64,000 nucleotides of DNA from Kitagawia praeruptora (Eukaryota > Streptophyta > Magnoliopsida > Apiales > Apiaceae): contig CM075350.1 of NCBI GenBank assembly GCA_037693485.1, positions 59,252,001 through 59,316,000 on the forward strand. The letters are read 5' to 3'. Below, one piece after another: positions 1 through 9,399 of this stretch (position 1 is its first letter; the number at the start of each line of letters is the position of its first letter). Both the position numbers and the translations under genes were made by a program. The notes beneath the pieces were generated by a model. That model was not told where the DNA came from and did not search any database. It saw nothing but the letters and a program-made list of their open reading frames with translations.

Positions 1-20
1 AGCTACTGGACTCCTCCCTG

Positions 21-73
21 CCGCAATGAGGCGTTGCGGATAGGCACATCCTTACCGCAAGGCCTCCTTGCGG
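21..73. repeat. CCGCAA-N7-TTGCGG palindromic sites (2)
   Basis: Two exact 19-bp sites at 21-39 (spacer TGAGGCG) and 55-73 (spacer GGCCTCC), 15 bp apart, at the outer edge of the palindrome's left arm. Confidence 0.9.
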
Positions 74-147
74 ATAGACACATTTTTTTTTCTCCATATT
101 AAAATTTGGAAATTGATAAAATTCCAATTTATTTCTATAGTTAAATA

Positions 148-2691
148 TTAAATTCTAGATAAAATACCACTTTTATATCTTGCCGCTTTCTTTCGTCCCT
201 TAGTTTGTGACATTGGAGGATCGAATATCGGATCATGATCCCAATCTTCTTGAGGAAACGACTCGTTCATTTGTTCGATCTTATCTTCTTGTGGAAAAGC
301 AATTTCCACGTGACACCTCTCTCGCTCAATCAAGTTCATCACGTAGTTGAAACGTGGGACGGAACAACTACCAACAGCGCCTAAATTTTGAAATGATTTG
401 CACAATGCACTATACCTTGATGCTTGTGATTCACCAACATTACCAAGAACGGGAGGGGTATAAGGTAGAGGTCCGGCAATTTTGTTGCCATTTTTTGTCC
501 ACCTAGACATGATGTAATCATTCGGTATACGTATTTTTTGTTTCATGTCTAGGTAACGGATCATGTGTTTACAAATCATCCCGGAATGTTCAAATTGCAT
601 ACAAACACATTCAATCCGTCCATCAATATGGGCCGTCAACGGATAGCTTCTTCTACGATCCTCCGGCACGGTAGACTTCTCAACCACGAACATTTTAAAT
701 AAATGACATCCACCTTTAGTTTTCGTCACGACATAAGATGTACTTTTTAGAAGCTCCTTTTGAAAACGCCTAAACATCTCTTTCGTGTAAATTTCGGATG
801 CATGAATTTCCAAGGATGATTGCAATACTAGTCTCCTTTCCCTTTCTTCGCTCTCGTAGTCACTTTTAACCTCCCTAAGATATTGTGTCTCCAAAGCCTT
901 TTGGGAATTCTCAATGAATTCTTTCAAACCGGTAGATGCTTGCACATATTCATCAAAAAATGCATTCATTGATTCGCTTCTAGAGGTAGTGGTCATACCG
1001 GCGGCAAAATGCGACTTTGTGTAAGCACCAATCCATTGATGTCTAATGCGATACATTTCATTTAACCAAACATGATCCTCAAGTTTGTACTTCTCGACCA
1101 ATTCCTCCCATCTACCTTCAAATTCCGTGGGAGACAATGACTTGTACACACATGCATTAAAATCTGTTTTGAATTCCGGATATTTGTTGTACAAACTAGA
1201 TAACTTCTCGGGAAATTTACTACTTATATGCCATGTACAATAAAAGTGATTTGTTTCGGGCATAACCGTGGCAATAGCATTTCCCAAAGCAATGTCTTGA
1301 TCGGTAATTATTGTAGTGGGAGGTTTGTTGTCAACGGCTTCCAACCAAGTTTTTAAAACCCATTGATAAGAAGTCTCGGTCTCATCTCTCATGAGTGCAA
1401 ATCCAAACAAAATATTTTGGTAATGGTGGTTCACCCCCGTAATAGGTATGAAAGGCATACAATACCTATTCGTTCGATAAGTTGAGTCGAACGTCACCAC
1501 ATCACCAAAATTCTTGTAAGCGTTCATGCATCGAGGATCAACCCACACCAAACCTTTAACACGATTCTCGTTATCCACATCCACTCGATAGAAGAAATGA
1601 CCGAACGCATTCTCTTGTTGTAACTTTCGTAACAAGACCAAGCCACACTCCGCATCACCGGAATCAAACACTCGGTGCCGGATATCCCGTATGACATTAC
1701 GTACATCTTGATTAGAAAACCCTAAATTTTCAATGCCTCCACATGTCTCACCAAGATATTTCATCACTTTACTCGTCTCGATCCCCGATTTGTTAAACAA
1801 CTCAATCAATGATCGGGTGATCGGATCGATGTTGCGTGATGTTTGAAAAAATTGTCGCTTATCCGGTGTTACCATGGAATGATTATGTTTCAAATCAACC
1901 AAAGTTACCTTCCATTTGTTTACATTAACTAGGTGACATACGTACATTCGAGCACGACAATTCGTTCGTGGATCTACATCCCTAATGCGTCGTTTTCCTT
2001 TATCAAGATAATCCGATTCCGGTGCTACTCTTCCACCCTTCTTACAAATAAACAAACGGGATGATGGATCATGACTCCGTTGATGTTTATGAGTATTCCT
2101 AATTATTATCTCGAATCCGACATTTCGACCATAATTTCTATAAAAACTTTCCGCCTCATCTAATGTATCGAAAATCATTCCAACACAAGGCACAACCTTA
2201 TTAACATCCGCAAATGTAAAATCAAAATTTTGGTTTCCAATATCCTCATCATCATCATTTTTTCTCATCCTAACATCCTCATCATCAACATTTTTTCTCA
2301 TCCTAACATCCTCATCATCAACATTTTTTCCCATCCTAACATCCTCCTCACCATCAATTTTTTCCATCCTAATATCCTCATCTCCTTCATCATCATTTTT
2401 TCTCATCCCAAATTTCTCATCTTTTTCATCATCACCATCAATAATAATTATCTTGTTTTTATCCTTTCCACCATCATTTTTTTCCCCACCAACATCATCA
2501 ACATTCATTTTATTTTTATGAACATTGTATTTCACTCTACGTTTATGAACACTACTATAATAATTATCAATATCTACATCATCAACGAATAATTTACGAG
2601 AAACATGATTTTTTTTAACGGGCGGCGTAACATAATCATCACCATTACGTTCACTAGATGAACTAGAAGAGCTAAATAAAAATGAAGCCAT
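148..2691 (-). CDS. FAR1-like MULE transposase, left palindrome copy, C-terminally truncated
   Basis: This is the mirror copy of the gene at 4392-7013, read away from the palindrome centre. I start it at the ATG at 2691 (MASFLF...), because the longer frame begins with a non-ATG codon. It encodes 847 residues, identical to the right copy up to about residue 843. It then ends in a short out-of-family tail (LSRI) because the 240-bp deletion removed the true C-terminus and stop. Lost with it is the Cys-rich zinc-knuckle segment of the intact copy. The acidic N-terminal repeat, FAR1 DNA-binding region, MULE DDE core and SWIM zinc finger remain. It could still give a protein, but one without the terminal knuckle; whether that would act as a competitor of the full protein is inference. 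Confidence 0.88.
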   Translation of the reverse strand: MASFLFSSSSSSSERNGDDYVTPPVKKNHVSRKLFVDDVDIDNYYSSVHKRRVKYNVHKNKMNVDDVGGEKNDGGKDKNKIIIIDGDDEKDEKFGMRKNDDEGDEDIRMEKIDGEEDVRMGKNVDDEDVRMRKNVDDEDVRMRKNDDDEDIGNQNFDFTFADVNKVVPCVGMIFDTLDEAESFYRNYGRNVGFEIIIRNTHKHQRSHDPSSRLFICKKGGRVAPESDYLDKGKRRIRDVDPRTNCRARMYVCHLVNVNKWKVTLVDLKHNHSMVTPDKRQFFQTSRNIDPITRSLIELFNKSGIETSKVMKYLGETCGGIENLGFSNQDVRNVIRDIRHRVFDSGDAECGLVLLRKLQQENAFGHFFYRVDVDNENRVKGLVWVDPRCMNAYKNFGDVVTFDSTYRTNRYCMPFIPITGVNHHYQNILFGFALMRDETETSYQWVLKTWLEAVDNKPPTTIITDQDIALGNAIATVMPETNHFYCTWHISSKFPEKLSSLYNKYPEFKTDFNACVYKSLSPTEFEGRWEELVEKYKLEDHVWLNEMYRIRHQWIGAYTKSHFAAGMTTTSRSESMNAFFDEYVQASTGLKEFIENSQKALETQYLREVKSDYESEERERRLVLQSSLEIHASEIYTKEMFRRFQKELLKSTSYVVTKTKGGCHLFKMFVVEKSTVPEDRRRSYPLTAHIDGRIECVCMQFEHSGMICKHMIRYLDMKQKIRIPNDYIMSRWTKNGNKIAGPLPYTPPVLGNVGESQASRYSALCKSFQNLGAVGSCSVPRFNYVMNLIERERCHVEIAFPQEDKIEQMNESFPQEDWDHDPIFDPPMSQTKGRKKAARYKSGILSRI

Positions 2692-2845
2692 TGAATAGAG
2701 CACTAACCTTAATTTTGGATGAATTTTTGAGCTCCAAACCCTTGAAATTTTTGAGCACTTGGTTGAGTTTTCTGCTGTTTGGAAAAAAAGAAATTGGGAA
2801 AAAAGACAAATTCTGTAACCTTAAAGGAAACAGATTTCACGCCTA

Positions 2846-3015
2846 CCGCAATGTTTCATTGCGGCAGGAAGCCTTAATTGCCAGCTGCCGCAATGAAGCA
2901 TTGCAGCGGATGGTTCATTTATTACCAGCCACCAACCATATTTAATGACTTTTAATTTTTCTGAGCCACAACCAAACATTGCGGCAGGAAAATTTACCGC
3001 AATCGCTCATTGCGG
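2846..3015. repeat. CCGCAA-N7-TTGCGG site cluster, left of palindrome centre
   Basis: Exact sites at 2846-2864 and 2997-3015. A site at 2966-2984 has one mismatch (CCACAA arm). The site at 2888-2909 has extra bases in the right arm (TTGCAGCGG). The cluster lies upstream of the left transposase copy. Confidence 0.9.
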
Positions 3016-4067
3016 CAGCAATTTAAGATTTTTTATTTTTTTTTGTTTAATTTTTAAATCTTCAAATATGCATCAAAATAATAAAATATGTTAATTTTAA
3101 CTTTAAGGTATCTTTAATAATGTAATATGGATATTTTTTACATGTTATGTAGTTTAAATAATGATGGAATGACATGTACATCTCAATCTTAGATAACTGT
3201 TGAAAAATAAATCAGGATGGTAACATTTACCTTCCAAATTAATTTATTATTTTTTGAAATATTGGGAATATCACTAAATTAGACATATATTGATTTACGT
3301 GCGGTTGTATCGTCGATAAGTATTTTATAAAAAATATAAACAACAATCCGGGACAAAGCACTAGTTAGATATACTGGTCAAATCGATAGTTCACTACCAC
3401 TTTTACCACCCAAATAAACTTATTATTTTTTCAAAACTTGGGAATATCACTAGATTAGACATATATTGACTTACGTGTGGTTGGATCGTCGATAAGTATT
3501 TTTTAAAAAATAGAAACAACAATCCCGGAAAGCACCGTCCCCGGACAGTGCTTTCCGGGATTGTTGTTTCTATTTTTTAAAAAATACTTATCGACGATCC
3601 AACCACACGTAAGTCAATATATGTCTAATCTAGTGATATTCCCAAGTTTTGAAAAAATAATAAGTTTATTTGGGTGGTAAAAGTGGTAGTGAACTATCGA
3701 TTTGACCAGTATATCTAACTAGTGCTTTGTCCCGGATTGTTGTTTATATTTTTTATAAAATACTTATCGACGATACAACCGCACGTAAATCAATATATGT
3801 CTAATTTAGTGATATTCCCAATATTTCAAAAAATAATAAATTAATTTGGAAGGTAAATGTTACCATCCTGATTTATTTTTCAACAGTTATCTAAGATTGA
3901 GATGTACATGTCATTCCATCATTATTTAAACTACATAACATGTAAAAAATATCCATATTACATTATTAAAGATACCTTAAAGTTAAAATTAACATATTTT
4001 ATTATTTTGATGCATATTTGAAGATTTAAAAATTAAACAAAAAAAAATAAAAAATCTTAAATTGCTG

Positions 4068-4237
4068 CCGCAATGAGCGATTGCGGTAAATTTTCCTGCC
4101 GCAATGTTTGGTTGTGGCTCAGAAAAATTAAAAGTCATTAAATATGGTTGGTGGCTGGTAATAAATGAACCATCCGCTGCAATGCTTCATTGCGGCAGCT
4201 GGCAATTAAGGCTTCCTGCCGCAATGAAACATTGCGG
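4068..4237. repeat. CCGCAA-N7-TTGCGG site cluster, right of palindrome centre
   Basis: Mirror image of the left cluster: sites at 4068-4086, 4099-4117 (one mismatch), 4174-4195 (interrupted) and 4219-4237, upstream of the intact transposase gene. Confidence 0.9.
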
Positions 4238-4391
4238 TAGGCGTGAAATCTGTTTCCTTTAAGGTTACAGAATTTGTCTTTTTTCCCAATTTCTTTTTTT
4301 CCAAACAGCAGAAAACTCAACCAAGTGCTCAAAAATTTCAAGGGTTTGGAGCTCAAAAATTCATCCAAAATTAAGGTTAGTGCTCTATTCA

Positions 4392-7013
4392 ATGGCTTCA
4401 TTTTTATTTAGCTCTTCTAGTTCATCTAGTGAACGTAATGGTGATGATTATGTTACGCCGCCCGTTAAAAAAAATCATGTTTCTCGTAAATTATTCGTTG
4501 ATGATGTAGATATTGATAATTATTATAGTAGTGTTCATAAACGTAGAGTGAAATACAATGTTCATAAAAATAAAATGAATGTTGATGATGTTGGTGGGGA
4601 AAAAAATGATGGTGGAAAGGATAAAAACAAGATAATTATTATTGATGGTGATGATGAAAAAGATGAGAAATTTGGGATGAGAAAAAATGATGATGAAGGA
4701 GATGAGGATATTAGGATGGAAAAAATTGATGGTGAGGAGGATGTTAGGATGGGAAAAAATGTTGATGATGAGGATGTTAGGATGAGAAAAAATGTTGATG
4801 ATGAGGATGTTAGGATGAGAAAAAATGATGATGATGAGGATATTGGAAACCAAAATTTTGATTTTACATTTGCGGATGTTAATAAGGTTGTGCCTTGTGT
4901 TGGAATGATTTTCGATACATTAGATGAGGCGGAAAGTTTTTATAGAAATTATGGTCGAAATGTCGGATTCGAGATAATAATTAGGAATACTCATAAACAT
5001 CAACGGAGTCATGATCCATCATCCCGTTTGTTTATTTGTAAGAAGGGTGGAAGAGTAGCACCGGAATCGGATTATCTTGATAAAGGAAAACGACGCATTA
5101 GGGATGTAGATCCACGAACGAATTGTCGTGCTCGAATGTACGTATGTCACCTAGTTAATGTAAACAAATGGAAGGTAACTTTGGTTGATTTGAAACATAA
5201 TCATTCCATGGTAACACCGGATAAGCGACAATTTTTTCAAACATCACGCAACATCGATCCGATCACCCGATCATTGATTGAGTTGTTTAACAAATCGGGG
5301 ATCGAGACGAGTAAAGTGATGAAATATCTTGGTGAGACATGTGGAGGCATTGAAAATTTAGGGTTTTCTAATCAAGATGTACGTAATGTCATACGGGATA
5401 TCCGGCACCGAGTGTTTGATTCCGGTGATGCGGAGTGTGGCTTGGTCTTGTTACGAAAGTTACAACAAGAGAATGCGTTCGGTCATTTCTTCTATCGAGT
5501 GGATGTGGATAACGAGAATCGTGTTAAAGGTTTGGTGTGGGTTGATCCTCGATGCATGAACGCTTACAAGAATTTTGGTGATGTGGTGACGTTCGACTCA
5601 ACTTATCGAACGAATAGGTATTGTATGCCTTTCATACCTATTACGGGGGTGAACCACCATTACCAAAATATTTTGTTTGGATTTGCACTCATGAGAGATG
5701 AGACCGAGACTTCTTATCAATGGGTTTTAAAAACTTGGTTGGAAGCCGTTGACAACAAACCTCCCACTACAATAATTACCGATCAAGACATTGCTTTGGG
5801 AAATGCTATTGCCACGGTTATGCCCGAAACAAATCACTTTTATTGTACATGGCATATAAGTAGTAAATTTCCCGAGAAGTTATCTAGTTTGTACAACAAA
5901 TATCCGGAATTCAAAACAGATTTTAATGCATGTGTGTACAAGTCATTGTCTCCCACGGAATTTGAAGGTAGATGGGAGGAATTGGTCGAGAAGTACAAAC
6001 TTGAGGATCATGTTTGGTTAAATGAAATGTATCGCATTAGACATCAATGGATTGGTGCTTACACAAAGTCGCATTTTGCCGCCGGTATGACCACTACCTC
6101 TAGAAGCGAATCAATGAATGCATTTTTTGATGAATATGTGCAAGCATCTACCGGTTTGAAAGAATTCATTGAGAATTCCCAAAAGGCTTTGGAGACACAA
6201 TATCTTAGGGAGGTTAAAAGTGACTACGAGAGCGAAGAAAGGGAAAGGAGACTAGTATTGCAATCATCCTTGGAAATTCATGCATCCGAAATTTACACGA
6301 AAGAGATGTTTAGGCGTTTTCAAAAGGAGCTTCTAAAAAGTACATCTTATGTCGTGACGAAAACTAAAGGTGGATGTCATTTATTTAAAATGTTCGTGGT
6401 TGAGAAGTCTACCGTGCCGGAGGATCGTAGAAGAAGCTATCCGTTGACGGCCCATATTGATGGACGGATTGAATGTGTTTGTATGCAATTTGAACATTCC
6501 GGGATGATTTGTAAACACATGATCCGTTACCTAGACATGAAACAAAAAATACGTATACCGAATGATTACATCATGTCTAGGTGGACAAAAAATGGCAACA
6601 AAATTGCCGGACCTCTACCTTATACCCCTCCCGTTCTTGGTAATGTTGGTGAATCACAAGCATCAAGGTATAGTGCATTGTGCAAATCATTTCAAAATTT
6701 AGGCGCTGTTGGTAGTTGTTCCGTCCCACGTTTCAACTACGTGATGAACTTGATTGAGCGAGAGAGGTGTCACGTGGAAATTGCTTTTCCACAAGAAGAT
6801 AAGATCGAACAAATGAACGAGTCGTTTCCTCAAGAAGATTGGGATCATGATCCGATATTCGATCCTCCAATGTCACAAACTAAGGGACGAAAGAAAGCGG
6901 CAAGATATAAAAGTGGTATTGAAACGTCAACTTCAACAACCAAGCAACGAAAGTGCGGAAAATGTGGGTTGGTAGGAGCAAACCATGATAGAAGAAATTG
7001 TCCTGGCAATTAG
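4392..7013 (+). CDS. FAR1-related MULE-type transposase, intact copy (873 aa)
   Basis: Expected to be a nuclear DDE transposase of the Mutator-like superfamily, or a FAR1/FRS-type transcription factor derived from one. Visible order: Ser-rich N-terminus; Asp/Lys-rich tract with a repeated EDVRMRKN-type unit (about residues 60-155); FAR1-type WRKY-GCM1 DNA-binding region (about 165-275, with the CRAR and KHNHS elements); MULE transposase core with FDSTYR (D near 401), ITDQD (D near 463) and SRSESMN (E near 572); SWIM zinc finger CVCMQFEHSGMICKH (about 694-708); and a C-terminal zinc knuckle KCGKCGL...HDRRNCPGN (about 853-873). The start chosen is the first ATG in frame. The gene is uninterrupted and the catalytic residues are present, so it may be active. 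Its mirror copy is at 148-2691. Because it sits in a palindrome with repeated ends, I favour transposon gene over domesticated host gene. Confidence 0.9.
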   Translation: MASFLFSSSSSSSERNGDDYVTPPVKKNHVSRKLFVDDVDIDNYYSSVHKRRVKYNVHKNKMNVDDVGGEKNDGGKDKNKIIIIDGDDEKDEKFGMRKNDDEGDEDIRMEKIDGEEDVRMGKNVDDEDVRMRKNVDDEDVRMRKNDDDEDIGNQNFDFTFADVNKVVPCVGMIFDTLDEAESFYRNYGRNVGFEIIIRNTHKHQRSHDPSSRLFICKKGGRVAPESDYLDKGKRRIRDVDPRTNCRARMYVCHLVNVNKWKVTLVDLKHNHSMVTPDKRQFFQTSRNIDPITRSLIELFNKSGIETSKVMKYLGETCGGIENLGFSNQDVRNVIRDIRHRVFDSGDAECGLVLLRKLQQENAFGHFFYRVDVDNENRVKGLVWVDPRCMNAYKNFGDVVTFDSTYRTNRYCMPFIPITGVNHHYQNILFGFALMRDETETSYQWVLKTWLEAVDNKPPTTIITDQDIALGNAIATVMPETNHFYCTWHISSKFPEKLSSLYNKYPEFKTDFNACVYKSLSPTEFEGRWEELVEKYKLEDHVWLNEMYRIRHQWIGAYTKSHFAAGMTTTSRSESMNAFFDEYVQASTGLKEFIENSQKALETQYLREVKSDYESEERERRLVLQSSLEIHASEIYTKEMFRRFQKELLKSTSYVVTKTKGGCHLFKMFVVEKSTVPEDRRRSYPLTAHIDGRIECVCMQFEHSGMICKHMIRYLDMKQKIRIPNDYIMSRWTKNGNKIAGPLPYTPPVLGNVGESQASRYSALCKSFQNLGAVGSCSVPRFNYVMNLIERERCHVEIAFPQEDKIEQMNESFPQEDWDHDPIFDPPMSQTKGRKKAARYKSGIETSTSTTKQRKCGKCGLVGANHDRRNCPGN

Positions 7014-7282
7014 TTTCAATTGTATTCTGTAATATTTGAAACAATTTTTATTAATTATAATCTTAATTTTCTATGTAAGGTATTAATATGCAATCCATGC
7101 ATTTGTACTAGTTTAAATTAGAATTTTTTCCAATTTTTCGAATATTACGAAATCTTTATTTTATCTAGAATTTAATATTTAACTATAGAAATAAATTGGA
7201 ATTTTATCAATTTCCAAATTTTAATATGGAGAAAAAAAAAATGTGTCTATCCGCAAGGAGGCCTTGCGGTAGGGATGTGCCT
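7014..7282. other. 3' flank of the intact transposase copy
   Basis: AT-rich sequence after the stop codon. The segment to about 7,160 is the part deleted from the left arm, and from there to 7282 the sequence mirrors the window start. I see no gene here. A CCGCAA-N7-TTGCGG site lies at 7251-7269. Confidence 0.6.
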
Positions 7283-7422
7283 ATCCGCAACGCCTCATTG
7301 CGGCAGGGAGGAGTCCAGTAGCTTTTCTCTCTCCTCCCCTGTTTTCCCCTGTGGGCAGGGGAAAACAGGGGAGGAGAGAGAAAAGCTACTGGACTCCCCC
7401 CTGCCGCAATGAGGCGTTGCGG
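7251..7422. repeat. CCGCAA-N7-TTGCGG sites flanking a hairpin
   Basis: Exact sites at 7251-7269, 7285-7303 and 7404-7422. The last two are reverse complements of each other and sit on opposite arms of the 7283-7424 hairpin. Confidence 0.9.
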
Positions 7423-7424
7423 AT
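7283..7424. repeat. 69-bp-arm hairpin with a 4-bp loop joining two palindromic units
   Basis: The arms pair almost perfectly around 7352-7355, with a GC-rich apex (TTTTCCCCTG against CAGGGGAAAAC). Each arm includes AGCTACTGGACTCC and one CCGCAA-N7-TTGCGG site. The same hairpin type recurs at 10995-11131, and its half-sequence is at 1-40 and 9800-9843, so this looks like the conserved boundary module of the repeat family. Confidence 0.92.
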
Positions 7425-7871
7425 GTCAATAATTTTTTATTATTATTTATGTCCTGATTATAAAATTTTGAAAATGATCAAGTTACAATTTATTTCAATT
7501 GTTAAATGTAAAATTCGAGAAAAATGAAAAAAAAATATTTTTTTCCCAAATTTTATTTTAAAACTTGACAAAATTTGCATTTAAAAATCGAAAAAAGGCA
7601 TAAATTATATTTCATTCCTGATAATTAATTTAAAATTCGAGAAAAATGGGAAAAAAAATTCCGAGGTTTTTAACTAAAATTCGAAATAATTTAAAACAAA
7701 ATTTGATGTTTTTTTTCGAATTTTGAAGCAATAATTATAAATAAATAATTTAAAATATTATTACTTAAAAAAATATTGAAATATGAGCGGAATTCATTTC
7801 GCATTCATATATGAACGGTTGCTAAAGTTGACAGATGTGGCATTCCTGGCCGAGCGGGTTGTTGCCAATCG

Positions 7872-7937
7872 AAACTCCGAGGTTAAGCGTGCTTGGGCTA
7901 GAGCAAATCTGGGATGGGTGACCCCCTGGGAAGTTCC
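7872..7937 (+). other. 5S rRNA-derived domain with a pol III internal control region, copy 1
   Basis: The 66 bp match the 3' half of plant 5S rRNA: A-box GGTTAAGCGTGCTTG, intermediate element GGGCTAGAG, C-box GGGATGGGTGACC, then CCTGGGAAGT. The 5' half of 5S is missing, so this is not a functional rRNA gene. A T5 run follows at once and a T7 run about 10 bp later, which could act as pol III terminators. A 5S domain is known inside LTRs of Cassandra TRIM elements; here it sits in an inverted pair instead. Confidence 0.85.
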
Positions 7938-8102
7938 CTTTTTCCAATTTTTTTGTTTTTAAGTTTGCTCAAAAAAATTATTATCTAATTTTTCTGAATC
8001 TATTAAATTAATTTTTCTTGGGACATTTGGATTAAAATATAAGTTTAAAACAAATTTATCTAATTTTTTTATACAAAATTAAAAAAAATAAATTAGAAAA
8101 AG

Positions 8103-8167
8103 GGAACTTCCCAGGGGTCACCCATCCCAGAATTGCTCTAGCCCAAGCACGCTTAACATCGGAGTTT
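8103..8167 (-). other. 5S rRNA-derived domain, copy 2 (inverted partner of copy 1)
   Basis: Same domain on the minus strand, with one C fewer in GACCCCTGGG. Its putative pol III transcription would run toward copy 1, so the two internal promoters converge on the 150-bp spacer. Confidence 0.85.
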
Positions 8168-8623
8168 CGATTCGCAACAACCCGCTCGGCCAGGAATGCC
8201 ACATCTGTCAACTTTAGCAACCGTTCATATATGAATCCGAAATGAATTCCGCTCATATTTCAATATTTTTTAAGTAATAATATTTTAAATTATTTATTTA
8301 TAATTATTGCTTTAAAATTCGAAAAAAACATCAATTTTTTTAAATTAATCCTTTCTTTCGAATTTTAAATTGAAAAACTGGAATTTTTTTTTCCCACTTT
8401 TCTCTAATTTTAAAAAAGCTCATTAGGAATAAAATATAATTTATGCCTTTTTTCGATTTTTAAATGCAAATTTTGTCAAGTTTTAAAATAAAATTTGGGG
8501 GAAAAAAATATTTTTTGTCATTTTTCTCGAATTTTACATTTAACAATTGAAATAAATTGTAATTTTATTATTTTTCCAATTATTAATATAAGGAAATAAA
8601 TAATAAAAAAAAATTATTGGCAT

Positions 8624-8738
8624 CCGCAAGGCCTCATTGCGGTAGTGAAGAATCCGCAAGGCCTCATTGCGGCAGTGAAGAAACTGACGCCAAACTGATG
8701 TCATGCTGTTGTATTACTGCCGCAATGACTCTTTGCGG
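8624..8738. repeat. CCGCAA-N7-TTGCGG site cluster upstream of the coiled-coil ORF
   Basis: Three exact sites at 8624-8642, 8654-8672 and 8720-8738. The first two have the same spacer (GGCCTCA) and start 30 bp apart. The cluster lies 140-255 bp upstream of the TATA box at 8878. Confidence 0.9.
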
Positions 8739-8877
8739 CAGGGAACTCCTACCAGTTTTACACAGTCTTCCATATGTTCAACTTACATTCCCAAAAATTC
8801 AAATGTTATTTTCAAGATACATTAAATTTTATTTTGAATTTTAATGTTGAAAAAATTTTAATTTGAAATATTTTCTC

Positions 8878-8885
8878 TATAAATA
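8878..8885 (+). promoter_or_regulatory. TATA box of the small coiled-coil gene
   Basis: TATAAATA followed by the C/A-rich context CTCACACCCTCAACC, 79 bp upstream of the ATG at 8964. The spacing fits a short 5' UTR. Confidence 0.6.
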
Positions 8886-8963
8886 CTCACACCCTCAACC
8901 TAAAATTTCATATTCTAATCTTCTTCTCATTTTTCTCTCTAGAAACCTAAAATTTTTCTTATC

Positions 8964-9158
8964 ATGGATTCAAAAAATGAGAAGAATGCTAGTTTAAAAT
9001 CAAAATTGGTAGAAGCCAAGAGAGAAATCATGCTTCTTGAAGATAAAGTTGTAGATTTGGAGGTAAAAGTCGAAGAACTCGAAGAAGCCTTGAAAGAGAG
9101 AAACATGGAGATTTCCTATTTGAGGAAATTGTACGGGCATGGAGATGAACATCCGTAG
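8964..9158 (+). CDS. Small coiled-coil protein (64 aa), function unknown
   Basis: I do not recognise a family. The protein is highly charged, and from about residue 10 to 55 shows heptad spacing of Leu/Ile/Val (LKSKLV...IMLLEDKVVDLEVKVEELEEAL), as expected for a dimeric coiled coil. The C-terminus is short and His/Gly-rich (YGHGDEHP). Support for a real gene: a good TATA box 79 bp upstream, an ATGG start context, a coherent amphipathic product, and an AT-rich tail with AATAAA-like signals (about 9,195-9,245). It lies between two foldback units and downstream of three CCGCAA-N7-TTGCGG sites, so it may be an accessory gene of the element family. It could instead be the remaining exon of a larger gene. 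Confidence 0.5.
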   Translation: MDSKNEKNASLKSKLVEAKREIMLLEDKVVDLEVKVEELEEALKERNMEISYLRKLYGHGDEHP

Positions 9159-9399
9159 ACGGAAGAAGAAGGAGGGCTCGAAGAAATTGTTTTAAATAAA
9201 AATTGTATTTTTCATGTTTTCCCCCATCCAAAAATATTATTAATGAATTAAAATTTTCTTTTCATGTTTATTCTAAATATTTTGTATTATCTCTAATTCA
9301 ATTAAAATATTATATATTTTCAACATTTATTCGATTAAATAAATATTTTTAGGTGAATTCAAATGAAAAAGAATTTTTTTGTAAATTTTGGAATAGAAT

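Larger units (their letters stand above)
2692..4391. promoter_or_regulatory. Shared divergent promoter region at the palindrome centre
   Basis: This 1.7-kb AT-rich stretch lies between the two start codons and is itself palindromic, so both genes have identical upstream DNA. Each arm has an imperfect direct repeat of about 160 bp. One copy is near 3270-3370 and one near 3430-3535, both with the ATATATTGAYTTACGTG and TCGTCGATAAGTATTTT motifs, giving four copies around the centre. CCGCAA-N7-TTGCGG sites lie at 2846-3015 and 4068-4237, about 150-320 bp upstream of each ATG. I see no convincing TATA box. Placement of these sites upstream of a transposase gene fits binding sites for that protein or for a host regulator, but this is inference. 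Confidence 0.6.
1..7323. repeat. Giant near-perfect palindrome (inverted duplication) carrying two transposase genes
   Basis: Bases 1-3541 are the reverse complement of 3542-7323. The centre lies between 3541 and 3542 with no real spacer; only a few mismatched bases flank it. The differences I found between arms are those central bases, one base in an A/T homopolymer (9 T near 92-100 against 10 A near 7232-7241), and a 240-bp segment (about 6,921-7,160) missing from the left arm. The deletion junction at 163-166 shows a 4-bp microhomology (AATA). The translations of the two embedded genes are identical over their shared length. The left arm reaches the window edge, so its true outer end is unknown. 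Near-identity means either a very recent duplication, ongoing gene conversion, or a fold-back assembly artefact; the private 240-bp deletion argues against a pure artefact. Confidence 0.95.
7404..8642. mobile_element. Foldback element with an inverted pair of 5S-like domains, copy 1
   Basis: The left arm (about 7404-7944) is the reverse complement of the right arm (about 8093-8642), separated by about 150 bp of unmatched AT-rich DNA. Both outer ends carry a CCGCAA-N7-TTGCGG site followed by an AT-rich stretch. The inner ends carry a unit with TGGCATTCCTGGCCGAG and then a 5S-rRNA-like domain. No protein is encoded. A second copy lies at 9825-11013 and a truncated copy without the 5S part at about 9,400-9,787. 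This looks like a non-autonomous foldback element; the mobilising enzyme is unknown, and the nearby MULE transposase is an obvious suspect but unproven. Confidence 0.8.

Noticed and set aside
2230..2592. 120-aa ORF antisense to the acidic repeat of the transposase (mirrored at 4491-4853)
   Set aside because: Shadow of the Asp/Lys-coding minisatellite on the opposite strand.
7845..7880. tRNA-like A-box (TGGCCGAGCGGG) before the 5S domain
   Set aside because: The only B-box-like text is about 20 bp away, too close for a tRNA-type promoter, and no cloverleaf can be drawn. The 5S internal control region explains the element better.
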